This document shows positions 1 to 11,129 of a stretch of 64,000 nt of DNA, in pieces. Origin of the DNA: Hirsutella rhossiliensis (lineage: Eukaryota > Ascomycota > Sordariomycetes > Hypocreales > Ophiocordycipitaceae); the NCBI RefSeq assembly GCF_020360975.1, contig NW_025408669.1:1612001-1676000 (forward strand). The letters are read 5' to 3'. Within the stretch, counting starts at the first letter, position 1, and each line of letters begins with the position of its first letter. Made by a program: the position numbers and the translations under genes. The notes beneath the pieces were generated by a model. It was not told the origin of the DNA and made no database searches. It saw only the letters and a list, made by a program, of their open reading frames with translations.

Positions 1-2355
1 GCAGAACGAAGCATTTGAGGGTTGAGATCCATAGGTACCCACCGCTGTTGTCAGTTGACTGAGCCATGCACTGGCGTGCCTCGGCCTTGGAGCCATAGGC
101 TCGCGTGCAGAGGGACGGGAGACAAGACAGCCGGCGAGGGAGGCGACGACGGAGGCGACGACGGAGCGGGCGACGTGCTCTGTCCCGCCGCCTTTCCTCT
201 TACAGCGCAGAGTGGTGCAGGCCTTTCCACGACGAGCAACACACTCTGGGCTCTCGCTGTTGGCCGGCGCTGCGTTGATGCTGCGTTGATTCCGCGGCTC
301 GTTTCCCCGTTGTCCGAGAGGAGGGTTGGCTGGCTTGGCACTCGGTCTGCTCCACCACGCCCTGGCGTCGAATTAACGACGGCGTCTGCCCCCTTCTCCC
401 GCCTGCGCAATGCGCGGTGCACTGTGCGAGCACAGCTGACTGGCTCGCAGTCTGCCCGAGTCTCGGCACTGTACATGTGGCTGCTGTGGCACTGTCCCTC
501 GGCACTGTCCCTCGCCCAAGGACTCACTCACATCAGGCATGTGGCACAATCTCCGCGCGTCTACTGTCCTTGGTATGGATACGCACTGGATACAGAGTAC
601 ACCCGTGCAGTGCGTCCGTCCTCGCGGCTAATCAGGAGTCGTCCATGTTTGAAGTCGCGAGACGCCCGCCCTCTTCTCCCACCCATCCGCTCTTCCCACC
701 ACCCCCTGCAGTGGGTCATTCCCGGCCAAGGGGTCCCTCACCCGAGCCCAACAAGGCCTCCCGACCCTCCCTTTAGTCCGCCTACGCCCCCTCCGACGGC
801 CTGAGACTGGCCTGTTCGCCCGGGGTGCCATGAAAGAATGGATCCTTCTTCATCCCTTCCAAACGGGGCGGCGCTGCATGCACTTTGGGCGGCAAGGATT
901 GACATGTTGGCTGTTGCGGCTGCTTTTTTTGCATGCAGGCAGCACTCCAGCGTCTGGGTTGTCGGCCGGCTCCTTGACGATGCACGTCTGTTTGGAGCCT
1001 GCTCCCTTGTACCTCCTTTGTACGGCCAAAGGGACATGCCCCTGCCCAGCCAGCCAACCCCCAAATGTCGCGAGAGAGCCCGCCTTGGTTTCGAGGGCGG
1101 CACCAACAGGATGCCCGATGTCCTCATCAGGACTACCTACTCTGTGCTGACTGTGCCGAGTACATGGCACCACATGACTTGACTGACCGCAGCCACTATC
1201 GGCAAGACTACCTACCTACCACCGGCCTCGAAAATGCGTATGAGCATAACAAACACACGCCGGGACAACGACCACCACCCTGCCCCCTCCTTTCCCCGAT
1301 TTTTTTATAAAAAAATTAAACAGGGTGCTCCTCCCGGCCAACCAGCCAAGCGTCTAGACAACGAGCTTCTCGCCATTGGAAACCCCGATATATCCATGGT
1401 CCAAGGATGCATCGAGCTCCATGGCCGGTGGCGCACTCGTGAAGCGACTCTGCCCGTCTGGGTACAGTACAGTACATGTGTACACAGTACGTGTGTAGGC
1501 GGCTCGAGTCCAGAGCGGACAACAATCGTGGACTGACTTGTCTATCCCACTCCGGCGCGCTATTGTCTCTCGGCTCGGCCGTTCCCCCCTGGAGATGGCC
1601 ACCCCTTCTTTAGCCTTTCCAGACTGGAATCCGTCCGATGAGACACCCTTGCCGAGCCCCATCCTGTGCAGCTCACTCACCACAGTACAGTACAGGCCGT
1701 GGACGTGCGTTTGTATGACGCACCGCTTTGTCGTCCTACACACCCCCGTTCCTTTTCCCGGGCTGCCACAGGCAAATACCACCCCCTTTCTCCCCCCCCC
1801 CGAGCGTCCCAGCCAGCGCCCATCTGGCTGCTACCCCAGCAGAGCACCACGGCTAACCTCCATGCAGGCGAGCGCTGCTGTGGAGGCAATCCATGCTCGG
1901 CAGGTAGGTATGGACTGCAGACGAGGATACGTACCCCCTTGATGCGGCGATCGCTTTGGCTTACAGCAATGCAACCCGCACGTTTGGTTCATCACCAGCG
2001 CCAAAACCGACCATGTCATGTCATTTATTATCCTGTCTCTTGCCGGCCCACACCCAGATCCATGGTGGTGATTTGGATCTCGCTCAGACTACTGAGCTGG
2101 CTTGATTTATCCTTCGAAGCTGCGAATGGAGTTTGTTTCTCCTCGATCCCTCAGAACCCACCCCCTTGACCGGCCTTCTTTGTCTCGAGATGCTTATAAC
2201 CTAGCCGACCTCTCCACCCCTCGACACCTCGGCCTCGACGACTGTCTATATATCAACTCGTTTGGTCCTCGTCGACCTACACACCTCCAACACCTTGTTC
2301 CTTGGCCCATCATCTCCAACCCATTCTTGTGCAAGATATCTCCTCGTCAACCACC
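1..2355. other. Intergenic region with promoter and leader of the 2356 gene
   Basis: No coding exon could be supported on either strand: open frames here are short, overlap each other on both strands and show no family motif. The last 250 bases are pyrimidine-rich, contain a TATATATC stretch near 2247-2254 and lead into the CCACC context before the ATG at 2356, so this end is probably the promoter and 5' leader of that gene. TACAGTAC occurs at 1463, 1468 and 1686. Confidence 0.6.
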
Positions 2356-3435
2356 ATGATGTACCCCGCGTATGGGGGGCTCGCTCCCGACATTCTCCCC
2401 ATGTCTCATCCTCATGACGCCTTTTTCGATCATCCATCTACCCAGATGGCCATTTCACAACCCGCAAGGAGATCGTCCCGGAGCACAATCGGGCAGCAGC
2501 GGTCAGGCTCGGCCATGCGGGTCAACAAGCCCAGCAGCGCAAACAACAGTCCCAGATCCTCGACGTCGGCGAACCGGAGGCGGACCATGATGGTTGATTG
2601 TTCGACGCCATATCGGCAACGCCAAGTCATGGACTACTTTGGTGTCACTCATGGCAACGACGTGGCCATGCCAACCAAGCAGACGGCTCGTCCCCTCAGC
2701 TGGCATCCCACCTCCTACATGCACCAGGCGCAGTCGCTGCGTCAACACCACACCAGCTATCCCCTGCCGGCCTCCAACACATATATCGACGCTCGGGACC
2801 AGCACTCTACCCACCAACCTCACTTCTCCCCTGCCATGGCCTCGTACTCGAACGACACATCGCCTTGCTCCACCTTTTCCCCTTTACCGCTGTTTCCCGG
2901 CTACGACGACAGCACGAACGTGCAAGCCGATGCGTGGGACTTTTCGCAGAGAGCGACCCCCTTCTACCCGTCTTCCATGGATGGCCGGTCCATGCCAGAT
3001 CAGTTCCATGCCCTGGGCGGCGCCATGGACCAGAGGATGGCGGTAGGCGGCGCCGCGGACTGGGAGGCCTTTATCATGCAACGATACGACAACACGTCGC
3101 CCCCTACGCCAGAGACGTTTCCTCAGATGCAGCACTCGCAGCCAGCCGTGTCCGAAGGGAATTTAGCCTACGAGGCTCTGGACAAGGCAGAGGAGGAGGG
3201 GGAGATACTCGTCGGGATGGGCTTGTACGATGCGCCAGACAAACTCGAGGAGGATCCGCAGCTGAACAACTACCGCTCGACTGTCTCGTCCTTGCTGGGA
3301 TCCTCATTCCGGCCGCATGAGCCGCGAGGAAAGGGCCTGAAGCTGGAAGAGACATGGGAGCCGCCTAAGTCGGACGACGGGGAGGAAGACGACGACGATG
3401 ATGATACGGAAGAGACGCAGAGCAACGACGATTAG
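2356..3435 (+). CDS. Conserved fungal protein of unknown function, Ser-rich with acidic C-terminus
   Basis: Single-exon frame of 359 aa. I start at the ATG at 2356 because it follows CCACC, a good fungal start context; the frame is open a little further up but without an ATG. The N-terminal third is rich in Ser, Arg and Asn, as in disordered nuclear or regulatory proteins. The middle is rich in Pro, Tyr, Gln and Ser. Near residues 280-310 lies an ordered-looking acidic helix (EEEGEILVGMGLYDAP), followed by GKGLKLEETWEPP and then a run of Asp/Glu to the stop. These two C-terminal motifs resemble blocks in an uncharacterised family that I recall from Sordariomycetes, but I cannot name a function. 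There is no signal peptide or membrane segment. Codon use is GC-rich like its neighbours. The gene is very likely real; its function is unknown. Confidence 0.75.
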   Translation: MMYPAYGGLAPDILPMSHPHDAFFDHPSTQMAISQPARRSSRSTIGQQRSGSAMRVNKPSSANNSPRSSTSANRRRTMMVDCSTPYRQRQVMDYFGVTHGNDVAMPTKQTARPLSWHPTSYMHQAQSLRQHHTSYPLPASNTYIDARDQHSTHQPHFSPAMASYSNDTSPCSTFSPLPLFPGYDDSTNVQADAWDFSQRATPFYPSSMDGRSMPDQFHALGGAMDQRMAVGGAADWEAFIMQRYDNTSPPTPETFPQMQHSQPAVSEGNLAYEALDKAEEEGEILVGMGLYDAPDKLEEDPQLNNYRSTVSSLLGSSFRPHEPRGKGLKLEETWEPPKSDDGEEDDDDDDTEETQSNDD

Positions 3436-5366
3436 GCAACTTTGCTCGTGTGTCGACTTTGGCAATGATGACGACTAGCGGGCGACTGACTACTCTGAAA
3501 CTGTACACTTATATCGGCTGCCATGACGGTCATGGAGACTCTGGCAGGAAGAAACGGCGGGGTTTGGGACATAGGTCAAGGCGGCGGCAGAGGCGGATGA
3601 GCCTCGGATGGGATGGATACCCGGTAGAGTATGAGGAGGGGCAGTTAAGATTAGGCCAGCGCAGAGCTTTCAGCCACAGAGAATACACCAGTGTATGTTG
3701 AGTCAAAGGCTGCTTCGCACCGCAAGCGTGAGGCGAAGGGACTGGGCTCGGCAGTAGTCGATGAGAGGAACCCGTCCCCCCACTCCCCGTAGGCGATGAG
3801 TTGGAGGCTTGTGCCGACGGATGACGATATCCACCCAGTACGTCTACGTCAATAGGTCCAATCAGGGTGGATGCGTGTCTGGTTGAGGCTCCTGTCGGTG
3901 AGGAGACGCGGATTCCCCTAGACCTTGCGTCTTTATTGACCTTGATATTGGGAGTGGGGAAGGGAGGGAAGGAAAGGGGGGGGGGTGCCGACTCTCGGAT
4001 CGGGATACGCCACGGGAAAGGCTAGGACTTGGGCGATACGATGCGAAGCAAGTTTTCTCTTAGTTCATTGCGAGACGTGTGATGGTGCCGGGCATACTCG
4101 GTACGGAAGGGTGGAGTCGGCATGGGGCGCACTAGGGCCAAAGTATGCCGAGAGCGAGAGAAACGGAGAAGAAAAAGAAGCAGAAAAAGGGAGCTAAAAA
4201 AAGAGGAGGATGGGAGTGGGGAGGAAGAGGCAAAAGCCAAGCAAGAAGTAGGAGCCCCACCGGGATCCCTGTCAGACATGTGTCCCCGTTGGCGGGCCCG
4301 TGCACGCGTGCTTTGGGGTATGGAGGTGGGAGGGACGGATCCGCAAGAAAAGGGGGGAGGGGTGGGAGGGATGAAGGTGAGGGGGGGCGTGAGGATTTGT
4401 TGACTCACGAGGCATCGTGACAGCCTAGGCACCCGTTGGCCCTCATTGGCGTCCTCCGAGTAAGAGTCCCAACTGGGAATGAAAGAAGAAAGAGTCAAGA
4501 GCAGGAAAAGAAAGCAAGCGAAAGTGGAAAGTGCTGGCACCCCGCCAGTTCCATTGTCGCATTCCTCGACATGCATTGGAGCATTGCACATGGAGATTTC
4601 GTACGCTCCACATTGGACGGACACAATGCTGCGACAGTGCATGCCGGGCCCGGCACAGAGGCGGGCTCGTAAGTTGCAGTACTGACTGTCTTTAGTCAGG
4701 CAGGCCCTGCGCTCCACCACCACCGAGACTGCTGCAGCAGGGCAGCACGGTTTGGGAGTGCGACGGCTCCCTCGTATACTCCGTAATGAAGCAGCAAACA
4801 TGCTCATATGTACATTACGTTTTAGGGATTGCGCGGCCGACCCGTCTGGGGGCTTGCACGTCGGCGTCACTCTGCCAAACGGCGCCATGCGCATGTATGT
4901 ACTGTGACTGTACGGAGCTTGCGTGTGCACGGGGCTGTCTTTCCGGCATGACAACTAACGAGCCTACTGGAAGAAAAAGGGGGGAAGAAGGAGGGAAGAA
5001 GGGGGGAAGAAGAAGGGGGGGTCCCCCCACCAGCCACGCCGTGCCACAACCTCACCCCTTCTTGTCCTCGTCGGGTTTTCCTTCTGCCCGGGCAGATGCT
5101 CCCTCGTTTGTTTTGTCTTTGCCCATTCCCGGCTTCCTCTGCCGCCCCCCCCGCCCGCCGCCTGACCCATATCGACCTGCGACCGCACGAGAAGGACTAC
5201 GCCAGCTAGGCACCACTGCGAGGCACAACTGCTAGGCGCAACTGCTGGGCACAACTGCTAGGCAGCACCACTCACTGCCAACCAGCGCACGCACTCCCTC
5301 CCTCCCTCCCCCGACGTCGCCGAGCCGCCGCATCATCGCCGCCGCCACCTGCATGGTCGAGCCATC
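3436..5366. other. Intergenic region between the 2356 gene and LAS1
   Basis: No supported gene. The stretch 4100-4400 is purine-rich on + (GAAGAAAAAG, GGAGGG tracts), which makes low-complexity open frames on both strands. A TACTCCGTA 9-mer lies at 4777-4785. The end (about 5040-5366) is pyrimidine-rich and holds a 13-bp tandem repeat just before LAS1. Confidence 0.55.
5205..5269. repeat. 13-bp tandem repeat, five imperfect copies, in the LAS1 leader
   Basis: The unit GCTAGGCACAACT is repeated about five times in register (units start at 5205, 5218, 5231, 5244 and 5257) with one to four mismatches each. It ends about 100 bp before the LAS1 start codon, so it probably lies in the promoter or 5' leader. 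Confidence 0.8.
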
Positions 5367-6581
5367 ATGGTCCGCTACGTCTTCAACTGCTGGCGCGACC
5401 ACGGCGAGATGATGCTCGTGAGACGCCAGTTTTACCACGACCGCCTGTCCGACGACGGCGACGACGACGGGCCTGATGCGACTGAGCCTGCGACTGAGCC
5501 TGCGACTGAGCCTGTGACCGAGACACGCCGCCGCCAGCAGCAACGAGAGCGCCGGCAGCGGGCGGTGGCGCGCGTGTCCATGTGGATGACTCGCCAGCAC
5601 TGTCCGCACATGGTGGAGTCGACTGCCCTGCTCACTGCCGCCCTCCTCAGCGACGACGACGCCGGCAACCACAATGCATGGTCGACCTACGCCGTCCGAG
5701 CCACCTATGCGGCCGCCTTTAGTAGGTGAGCAGAAGCCAGCACGTCGACGCCCGCACGCTGTTTCAGCACCGGCCAATGCCTCCCGATGCTTGCCCCTCC
5801 CTGTCCCCCACCACCCTGGCCTGCCTACTTGGCTGTTCACGATTCCCCCACTCGTCGCCTCTGCCACACACGCACGACGCGAGGGGGGGCTGTGCACAAA
5901 CAGCGCCGTCCTGCCTTCTTATGACTGACCATGGGCCACGACAGATTTGTGACGGGCCTGCTGGATGGTCACCAGGACAAACAGCGTAAGCAGAGCATGT
6001 ACGCCGTCGCCAAGAAGATTGGCCTGCCCGCCACCTTTGTCGAGCTGAGGCACCAGTCAACCCACGAGCAGCTGCCGTCCCGCGCCAAGCTGCGTTCCAT
6101 GGCCAACAAGGCCCTGGCCTGGATATGGAACTACTACTGGAAGAACCTCGCCGACGAGGCCACGCCCCGCGCCCACCCGTGCCGTGGAGCCATCCTCAGG
6201 TATCTGGAAGGCGACGATGACGACGCGCGCCGGGGCAAGACGCTCAAGGAGCTGGGGCACTGGGACGCCGCCCTGGTGCTGGCGACTATTGCCGAGCTGC
6301 AGGAGACGCTGCCCGGAAACCAGGTCTTTCTGAAGTGCCTCAAGCTGTCCAAGGAGGTCACCATGGCACGAAAGGACGCCGGTGGCACGCCTGCTGGCCG
6401 GGAAAGTGCCCCGGGCCAGTCACAGGCGACGGCGGTTGCCGCCGACGAGCCGCAGAAACCCGAGCCCCAGCCGCAATCCGAGCCCGAGCCTCACGCCGAA
6501 CCCGATCAAGGTTCGGAGCCCGACTCAGGTTGGTCTCTCTACGAGGGGCCGTGGAAGCCCAAGCCTATCGGCGTCGTGTAG
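5367..6581 (+). CDS. LAS1: LAS1 family pre-rRNA ITS2 endonuclease
   Basis: Two exons, 5367-5725 and 5945-6581, with a 219-bp intron (GTGAGC...CAG) that joins AG|A into one Arg codon; 331 aa. Las1 works with the kinase Grc3 in the nucleolus to cut ITS2 during 60S ribosome maturation. The start MVRYVF, the block [19 protein letters not shown] and, after the splice, [20 protein letters not shown] are characteristic of the fungal family. The HEPN nuclease motif RxxxxH is present as R155-H160 (RHQSTH). The C-terminal motif [17 protein letters not shown] marks the true end. The middle linker is short and rich in Glu/Pro repeats, so the protein is shorter than the 400-500 aa I expect for the family. 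A small insert of repeated ATEP lies near residues 38-50. Identity is certain; the exact length of the linker is as seen. Confidence 0.93.
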
Positions 6582-7024
6582 AAGTTTCTTCACTTCCCGT
6601 CTCCGTGTTGTTCACTCTGTTTTACTTGATACCCTGCTGAATACGCAGATGTTGACGAGCCTTGAGACTGGTTGGAACGCTCGGTGGATCTTATATGCGT
6701 AGATGTGTGCCGTAATTAATGCATGTCTGTATGCCGTCATCTCCCCGCCTGTCGTAGTTGGCTCATTACTAAGGCATCACGTGCCGGCGGGAATAACGTC
6801 ACAAGTCCGAGGCGGCTTTACCCGGCCGGGGTTGAAGAAGCTTTGCCGACGACCATTCCTCGTGCCCTTGACTCTGCGCCTATGAATCGATTCATCCCGC
6901 GCAGGCCGTTCCTGAAGCAGAAACTCGGCATCTTGACCGCAGCTGTGAGTTGTTTCGCAGCGGCTCGTATTGTCGAGTCGACGCTGAAAAGAATGCCCGT
7001 CAGAAGCTCGCTGCCCCCCGCACC
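6582..7024. other. LAS1 3' flank and glyoxalase II promoter
   Basis: 443 bp without a supported gene. It must contain the end of the LAS1 transcript and the start of the GLO2 transcript. A 14-bp palindrome (ATGAATCGATTCAT, 6882-6895) lies about 130 bp before the GLO2 start, but a palindrome of that size is expected by chance. Confidence 0.5.
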
Positions 7025-8434
7025 ATGCATATCCAGTCGATTCCCATGTGTAGGTGTCTCTCCCAACCACGTTGCCGTGCCACGCCCATGCCGCTCTGCC
7101 TCTGACGCGTCCGTGTGTTGCCACCTGAAGGGACCGGGAGTAGCAACAACTACGCCTACCTGGTGGTCGACGACAAGTCCAAGGATGCCGTCATCATTGA
7201 TCCGGCAAACCCGCCTGAGTACGCACGCCCGCGCCGGCCGAGGCTGTGGAACCGTTGCGCTGATGATGGGGGCTGGGTATCGGCAGGGTTGCGCCCGTCT
7301 TGAAGGAGGCTATCCAGGCGGGCAGGATTAAGCTGACGGCCATTGTCAATACGCATCAGTCAGTGCTTGGCCCCTTCTGAGCTGCGGGGTGACGAGGTTC
7401 CTGACGGGCGGGATGGCAGTCACTGGGATCACGCTGGCGGGAACAAGAAGCTGGTAAGCCAAGGGCCGCCCGGCATCGGAAGTCTTCATTGAGGAGGTAG
7501 ATGGCTGATTTTTATCCCGTCATGGCTTCGTCGTAGCTGGCGGAGCTGGGCACCCCTGGCCTGGACATCATCGGCGGCAAGGACTGCGAGGGCGTGACCA
7601 GGACGCCCTCGCACGGGGAGACGTTCAAGCTGGGCAGCATCGCCGTCAGGGGCGTGCACACGCCGTGCCACACGCAGGACAGCATCTGCTTCTTCATGGA
7701 GGACGAGACGGGCCGGGCCGTGTTTACGGGCGACACGCTCTTTGTCAGCGGTACGTTGTTGTCTTCTTCGCCCCTGCTCTTATTCAAGGCTGTGCGCATG
7801 CCATTGTTTGGGGGCAGCGGGTGTTTTTTCCGGGCCTTGGCGTGTGGTCTGTTTTGGACTGGATGGCTAATGGTCGGCGTGCGTGTGTACACGTGCATAG
7901 GCTGTGGCAAGTTCTTCGAGGGCTCGGCGGCAGAGATGCACGAGGCGCTCAACAAACGGCTCGGCGCCCTGCCGGACGACACCGTCGTCTACGTAAGCCA
8001 CGTCCACACCGGGGCGTCGCGTCCACGGAGCCAGGGCTGACGGCGAGCATCTGTGTCAGCCGGGACACGAGTACACCAAGTCCAACGTCAAGTTCGCCTT
8101 GTCGGTGCAGCAGAGCGAGGCCGTCAAGAAGCTGCACGACTTTGCGGCCAACAACGTCGAGACGACGGGCAAGTTCACCATTGGCGACGAAAAGGTCCGT
8201 CCGTCCTTGGGAGTCCGGGGGGGCAGCCGTGCGTGGTGGGATGGAGGAAATGCTGACGCGGAGAATAGAAGCACAACCTCTTCATGAGGGTCGACGTGGG
8301 TTTTGACCTTGTTCGGCTGGACTGTGGCGTGACTGACGGGTGTGTAGGACCCCGAGATTCAAAGGGCCACGGGCGCCACGGACCCCGTCGACGTCATGGG
8401 CAAGCTACGCGAGATGAAGAACAACTTCAAGTGA
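7025..8434 (+). CDS. GLO2: Glyoxalase II (hydroxyacylglutathione hydrolase)
   Basis: Nine exons: 7025-7049, 7131-7218, 7287-7358, 7420-7453, 7537-7750, 7901-7992, 8060-8194, 8269-8295, 8348-8434; 257 aa. All splices have GT...AG ends and keep frame. The enzyme hydrolyses S-lactoylglutathione to lactate and glutathione, the second step of methylglyoxal detoxification. The metallo-beta-lactamase signature THHHWDH (residues 60-66) is rebuilt exactly across the exon 3/exon 4 junction. Later metal ligands are visible in VHTPCHTQDS, FTGDTLF and YPGHEYT, the last made by joining exons 6 and 7. The C-terminus (DPVDVMGKLREMKNNF) is typical of the family. No obvious targeting peptide, so probably cytosolic. 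Very high intron density with exons as small as 25, 27 and 34 nt is the odd feature. Confidence 0.95.
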
Positions 8435-9664
8435 GGACAACAGGGGCAGCAAGCGTGCCGTTCGTCGTTGACCTGCCGCTCCGCCGCAGGCCCCCCGAGG
8501 CAAACATGTAGACGGACAGGTCTCCTCCCTTTGCCCCACGACGGAGGAGCTGGTTGCGCCACTCCCCGGGCTCACCTCACGCCGCAGCAGCACATGAGAG
8601 AGGGGGGCAGAGAAAAGAGAGAAGAGCAGGGGGGGAATAAAAACACCACTCTGCATTGACATCGCTACCACACGTAATCATCATGTCTCCATGGACCGCT
8701 AGGCGCCCCCGTGACGGGACGGCGCCGGCATGCAGCCCGGCTGGAAAAGCCACGGCCCGCGAAACGGGCCGCAGCTCTGGGGTTTCCCTCTTGCTTCATT
8801 GTCCACACTTGCGCGCCCTGGGGGTTTTTGAGGAGGCGGCAAGCTCTAGCATAATTTGAAGCGGTGCGATATCCATCTCTTCCCTTCCACCCACCGCCTC
8901 TTTCCCGGGCCCGACGGGGTGTAGTCGCGCGAGAGACAGACGGAGGGCGGATGGGGATGGTCACCAAGTCCCATCCCATCACATCCCATCCCTCCGCGCC
9001 GGCGAGCAGCAAAGAAATCCTGAGCTGAGAGCGAAGAGACTCATCATCTCGGGGGAGCAAGCAACAGGGCCCGGCGCCAGCAAAGCCGGCAGGAAAAGAA
9101 AAGCCGTCGACGCCAGCCAGATAGGAGCGGAGGGGAACCTGACTTCAGGGCCTCGAGGACGCGGCGCCGTGCTGCTGCTGCTGCCGTGGCCGCGTTGCTC
9201 GCCCGGATGTGTGCATGTTGGAGAGGATGAAGGAGAGAAGAAGGAAGCGACGAGCAGAGATTGCGGGTGGGCGTCTTGGGGAGAAATGAGCCGTTTGTGG
9301 GCCGTCGCTCTCGGCGGCGGGTTAGTCCGGAGACTCAATCGTTGCTTTGTTGAGACGGAGCGGCTTAGTCACGTATCAACCACCAACTAACTGGGCCTCG
9401 CCACGCCACAAAAGGTCTTGATTGGTTCGCGGATCCGCAAGCAATAAAAACTGGCCGAATAGGAATTGGCATAGCATCGTCCGCCATTTATACAGTTGAC
9501 TCTATAGGGGTATATTGGAGATCCGTGCTCTATACATGGACAATCTCCGCCATGCAATGCTTTTCCCTCGTGGTTCTTGAAAGGCGCAGCTTCGCACCTA
9601 GCCAGCCTCCTTTTTCCCATCACTTCCCATCACGGGCCTTGTGTCTGCTCGTGGTTCCCTTGCC
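8435..9664. other. Convergent 3' intergenic region between GLO2 and LYS9
   Basis: 1.2 kb between two converging genes; no exon supported. It probably contains both 3' untranslated regions. Base composition drops in GC around 9400-9530. Confidence 0.55.
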
Positions 9665-11129
9665 TCACAGCACCGTCTTCTCAATGAGCTCGATGCCGTA
9701 CTTTTCCTTCAGCTCCTTCATGATGGGCGCGTTGATCTCGGTCGTCATGGGAGCCAGGACGCCCTTCTCGGACAGTGTTCCGTTCAGGACCCGCTGGACG
9801 GCCACGGCGCAGGGCACGCCGACGAGCTTGGCCATTGCCGAGTAGCCCTTGGGGTCGCCGTACTCGACGAGCGTCGACGTGCGCGTCTCGCGCGATCCGT
9901 CCTTGTGCTCAATCTCGAACTTGTGCTGCAGCAGGACCATGTCCCGCTCGTCCTTCTCAAACTGCATCTTCTGCTCCAGCGTGGCGCAGAGCGTGTCGAG
10001 CGGATTGCCGCGGGGCGTAATCTTGTCGTCTGAAAAGATGCCGATCCATCGCAGGCCGCTGAGGATCCGCTCCTTGTCCTCGGGCGAGTCAAAGGTCGAC
10101 CGGGCGACAATGGCGGCTTCCAGGTCGTGGGGACTCGATGATGGGGCGCCGACAATGGCCTTGGTAGCCTCCTTCCACGAGACGGAAGTGCTCAGGATGT
10201 CTTGGGGCACGTCTTCGAGGAAGCCAGTCTCGACGAGGACGCGGATGAACTGCGGGAAGCCCTGGTATCGCAGCGTGCCCCGGACAATGGTCTGGGCCTC
10301 GGGGATACTGTAGCGCTCCTTGTAGGGTGTGGAGTCGCGGTTGGGGTAGGCAACAAAGGCATAGCCCGGGTAGATGAAGTAGGGCTTGGCCGTGTCCATG
10401 AGATCCTTGGAGGCAATGTCGACAATGCTGCCGCCCTGGTAGATCTTGGCGGCGTTTCTCAGGGCCAGCAAGACGCCGCGAGAGGACCAGGAGAATTTGT
10501 AGCCCAGCGGGTTGTCGGAGGCCTCGGGGGCGGGCAAACCGCCGCAGTATGAGAGAAAGGACAGGATCTTGCCGCCGGCCTGGTGCACCTCGTCGATGGT
10601 CTTGACAGCGTCTGAAAGGGTCAGTATCGTATGCTCGTTTCACATGCAGCATTGATTCTTACAGAGATGATCAATGCCCGGATCGAGGCCAATCTCATTC
10701 ATGACGGTGATGCCGGCGTCCTTGCACTGCTGGTCGAGCTCCATCATGGCCGGGGAGACGTAGCTGGTGGTGACGACATTCTTCTTGTTGCGAATGGCCG
10801 ACTTGATGACGGTGGCGTGGAAGGTATAGGGGATGAGGCTGATGACGAGGTCGTGCTTGGCCACCTGTGCGTCGAGAGCCTTGTCGTCGGAGACGTCGAG
10901 GGAGATGGCCGTGGTGTTTTGGACGCCGGCCGACAGCTTCTTGGCGGACTCGAGGGTTCGGCAAGCTAGGCGTGGGGACATACATGAGCACGTCTCTGTT
11001 GCCGCCAAGGCTTTGAAAGGAGGCGTCTCGCAACTTACCGACGGTGACGGGGATGCCGGCTGCGGTGAGAATGTCGAGCGTGGGGCGAGTGACGAAGCCC
11101 GCGCCGAGCATGAGAACAGACCTAGCCAT
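9665..11129 (-). CDS. LYS9: Saccharopine reductase (saccharopine dehydrogenase, L-glutamate forming)
   Basis: Three exons on -, in transcript order 11129-11039, 10965-10663 and 10611-9665; introns of 73 and 51 bp; 446 aa, the usual size. It catalyses the penultimate step of fungal lysine synthesis, condensing alpha-aminoadipate semialdehyde with glutamate using NADPH. The N-terminal nucleotide fold reads VLMLGAGFV. Downstream blocks LVISLIPYTFHATVIKSA, NEIGLDPGIDHL, SYCGGLPAPEASDNPLGYKF and RGTLRYQGFP are near identical to yeast Lys9. Intron 1 joins G|CT to give the conserved ACRTL; intron 2 joins T|AC to give YAVKTIDEVH. On the minus strand a TATAAA lies at 11325-11330, about 200 bp before the ATG, and a TGACTC (Gcn4/CPC1-like core) at 11427-11432; control by cross-pathway amino-acid regulation is an inference. 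Confidence 0.97.

Noticed and set aside
4022..4954. 310-aa minus-strand open frame
   Set aside because: Built on purine/pyrimidine low complexity; no motif, start context or splice support.
6882..6895. 14-bp perfect palindrome before GLO2
   Set aside because: About four palindromes of this size are expected by chance in 64 kb.
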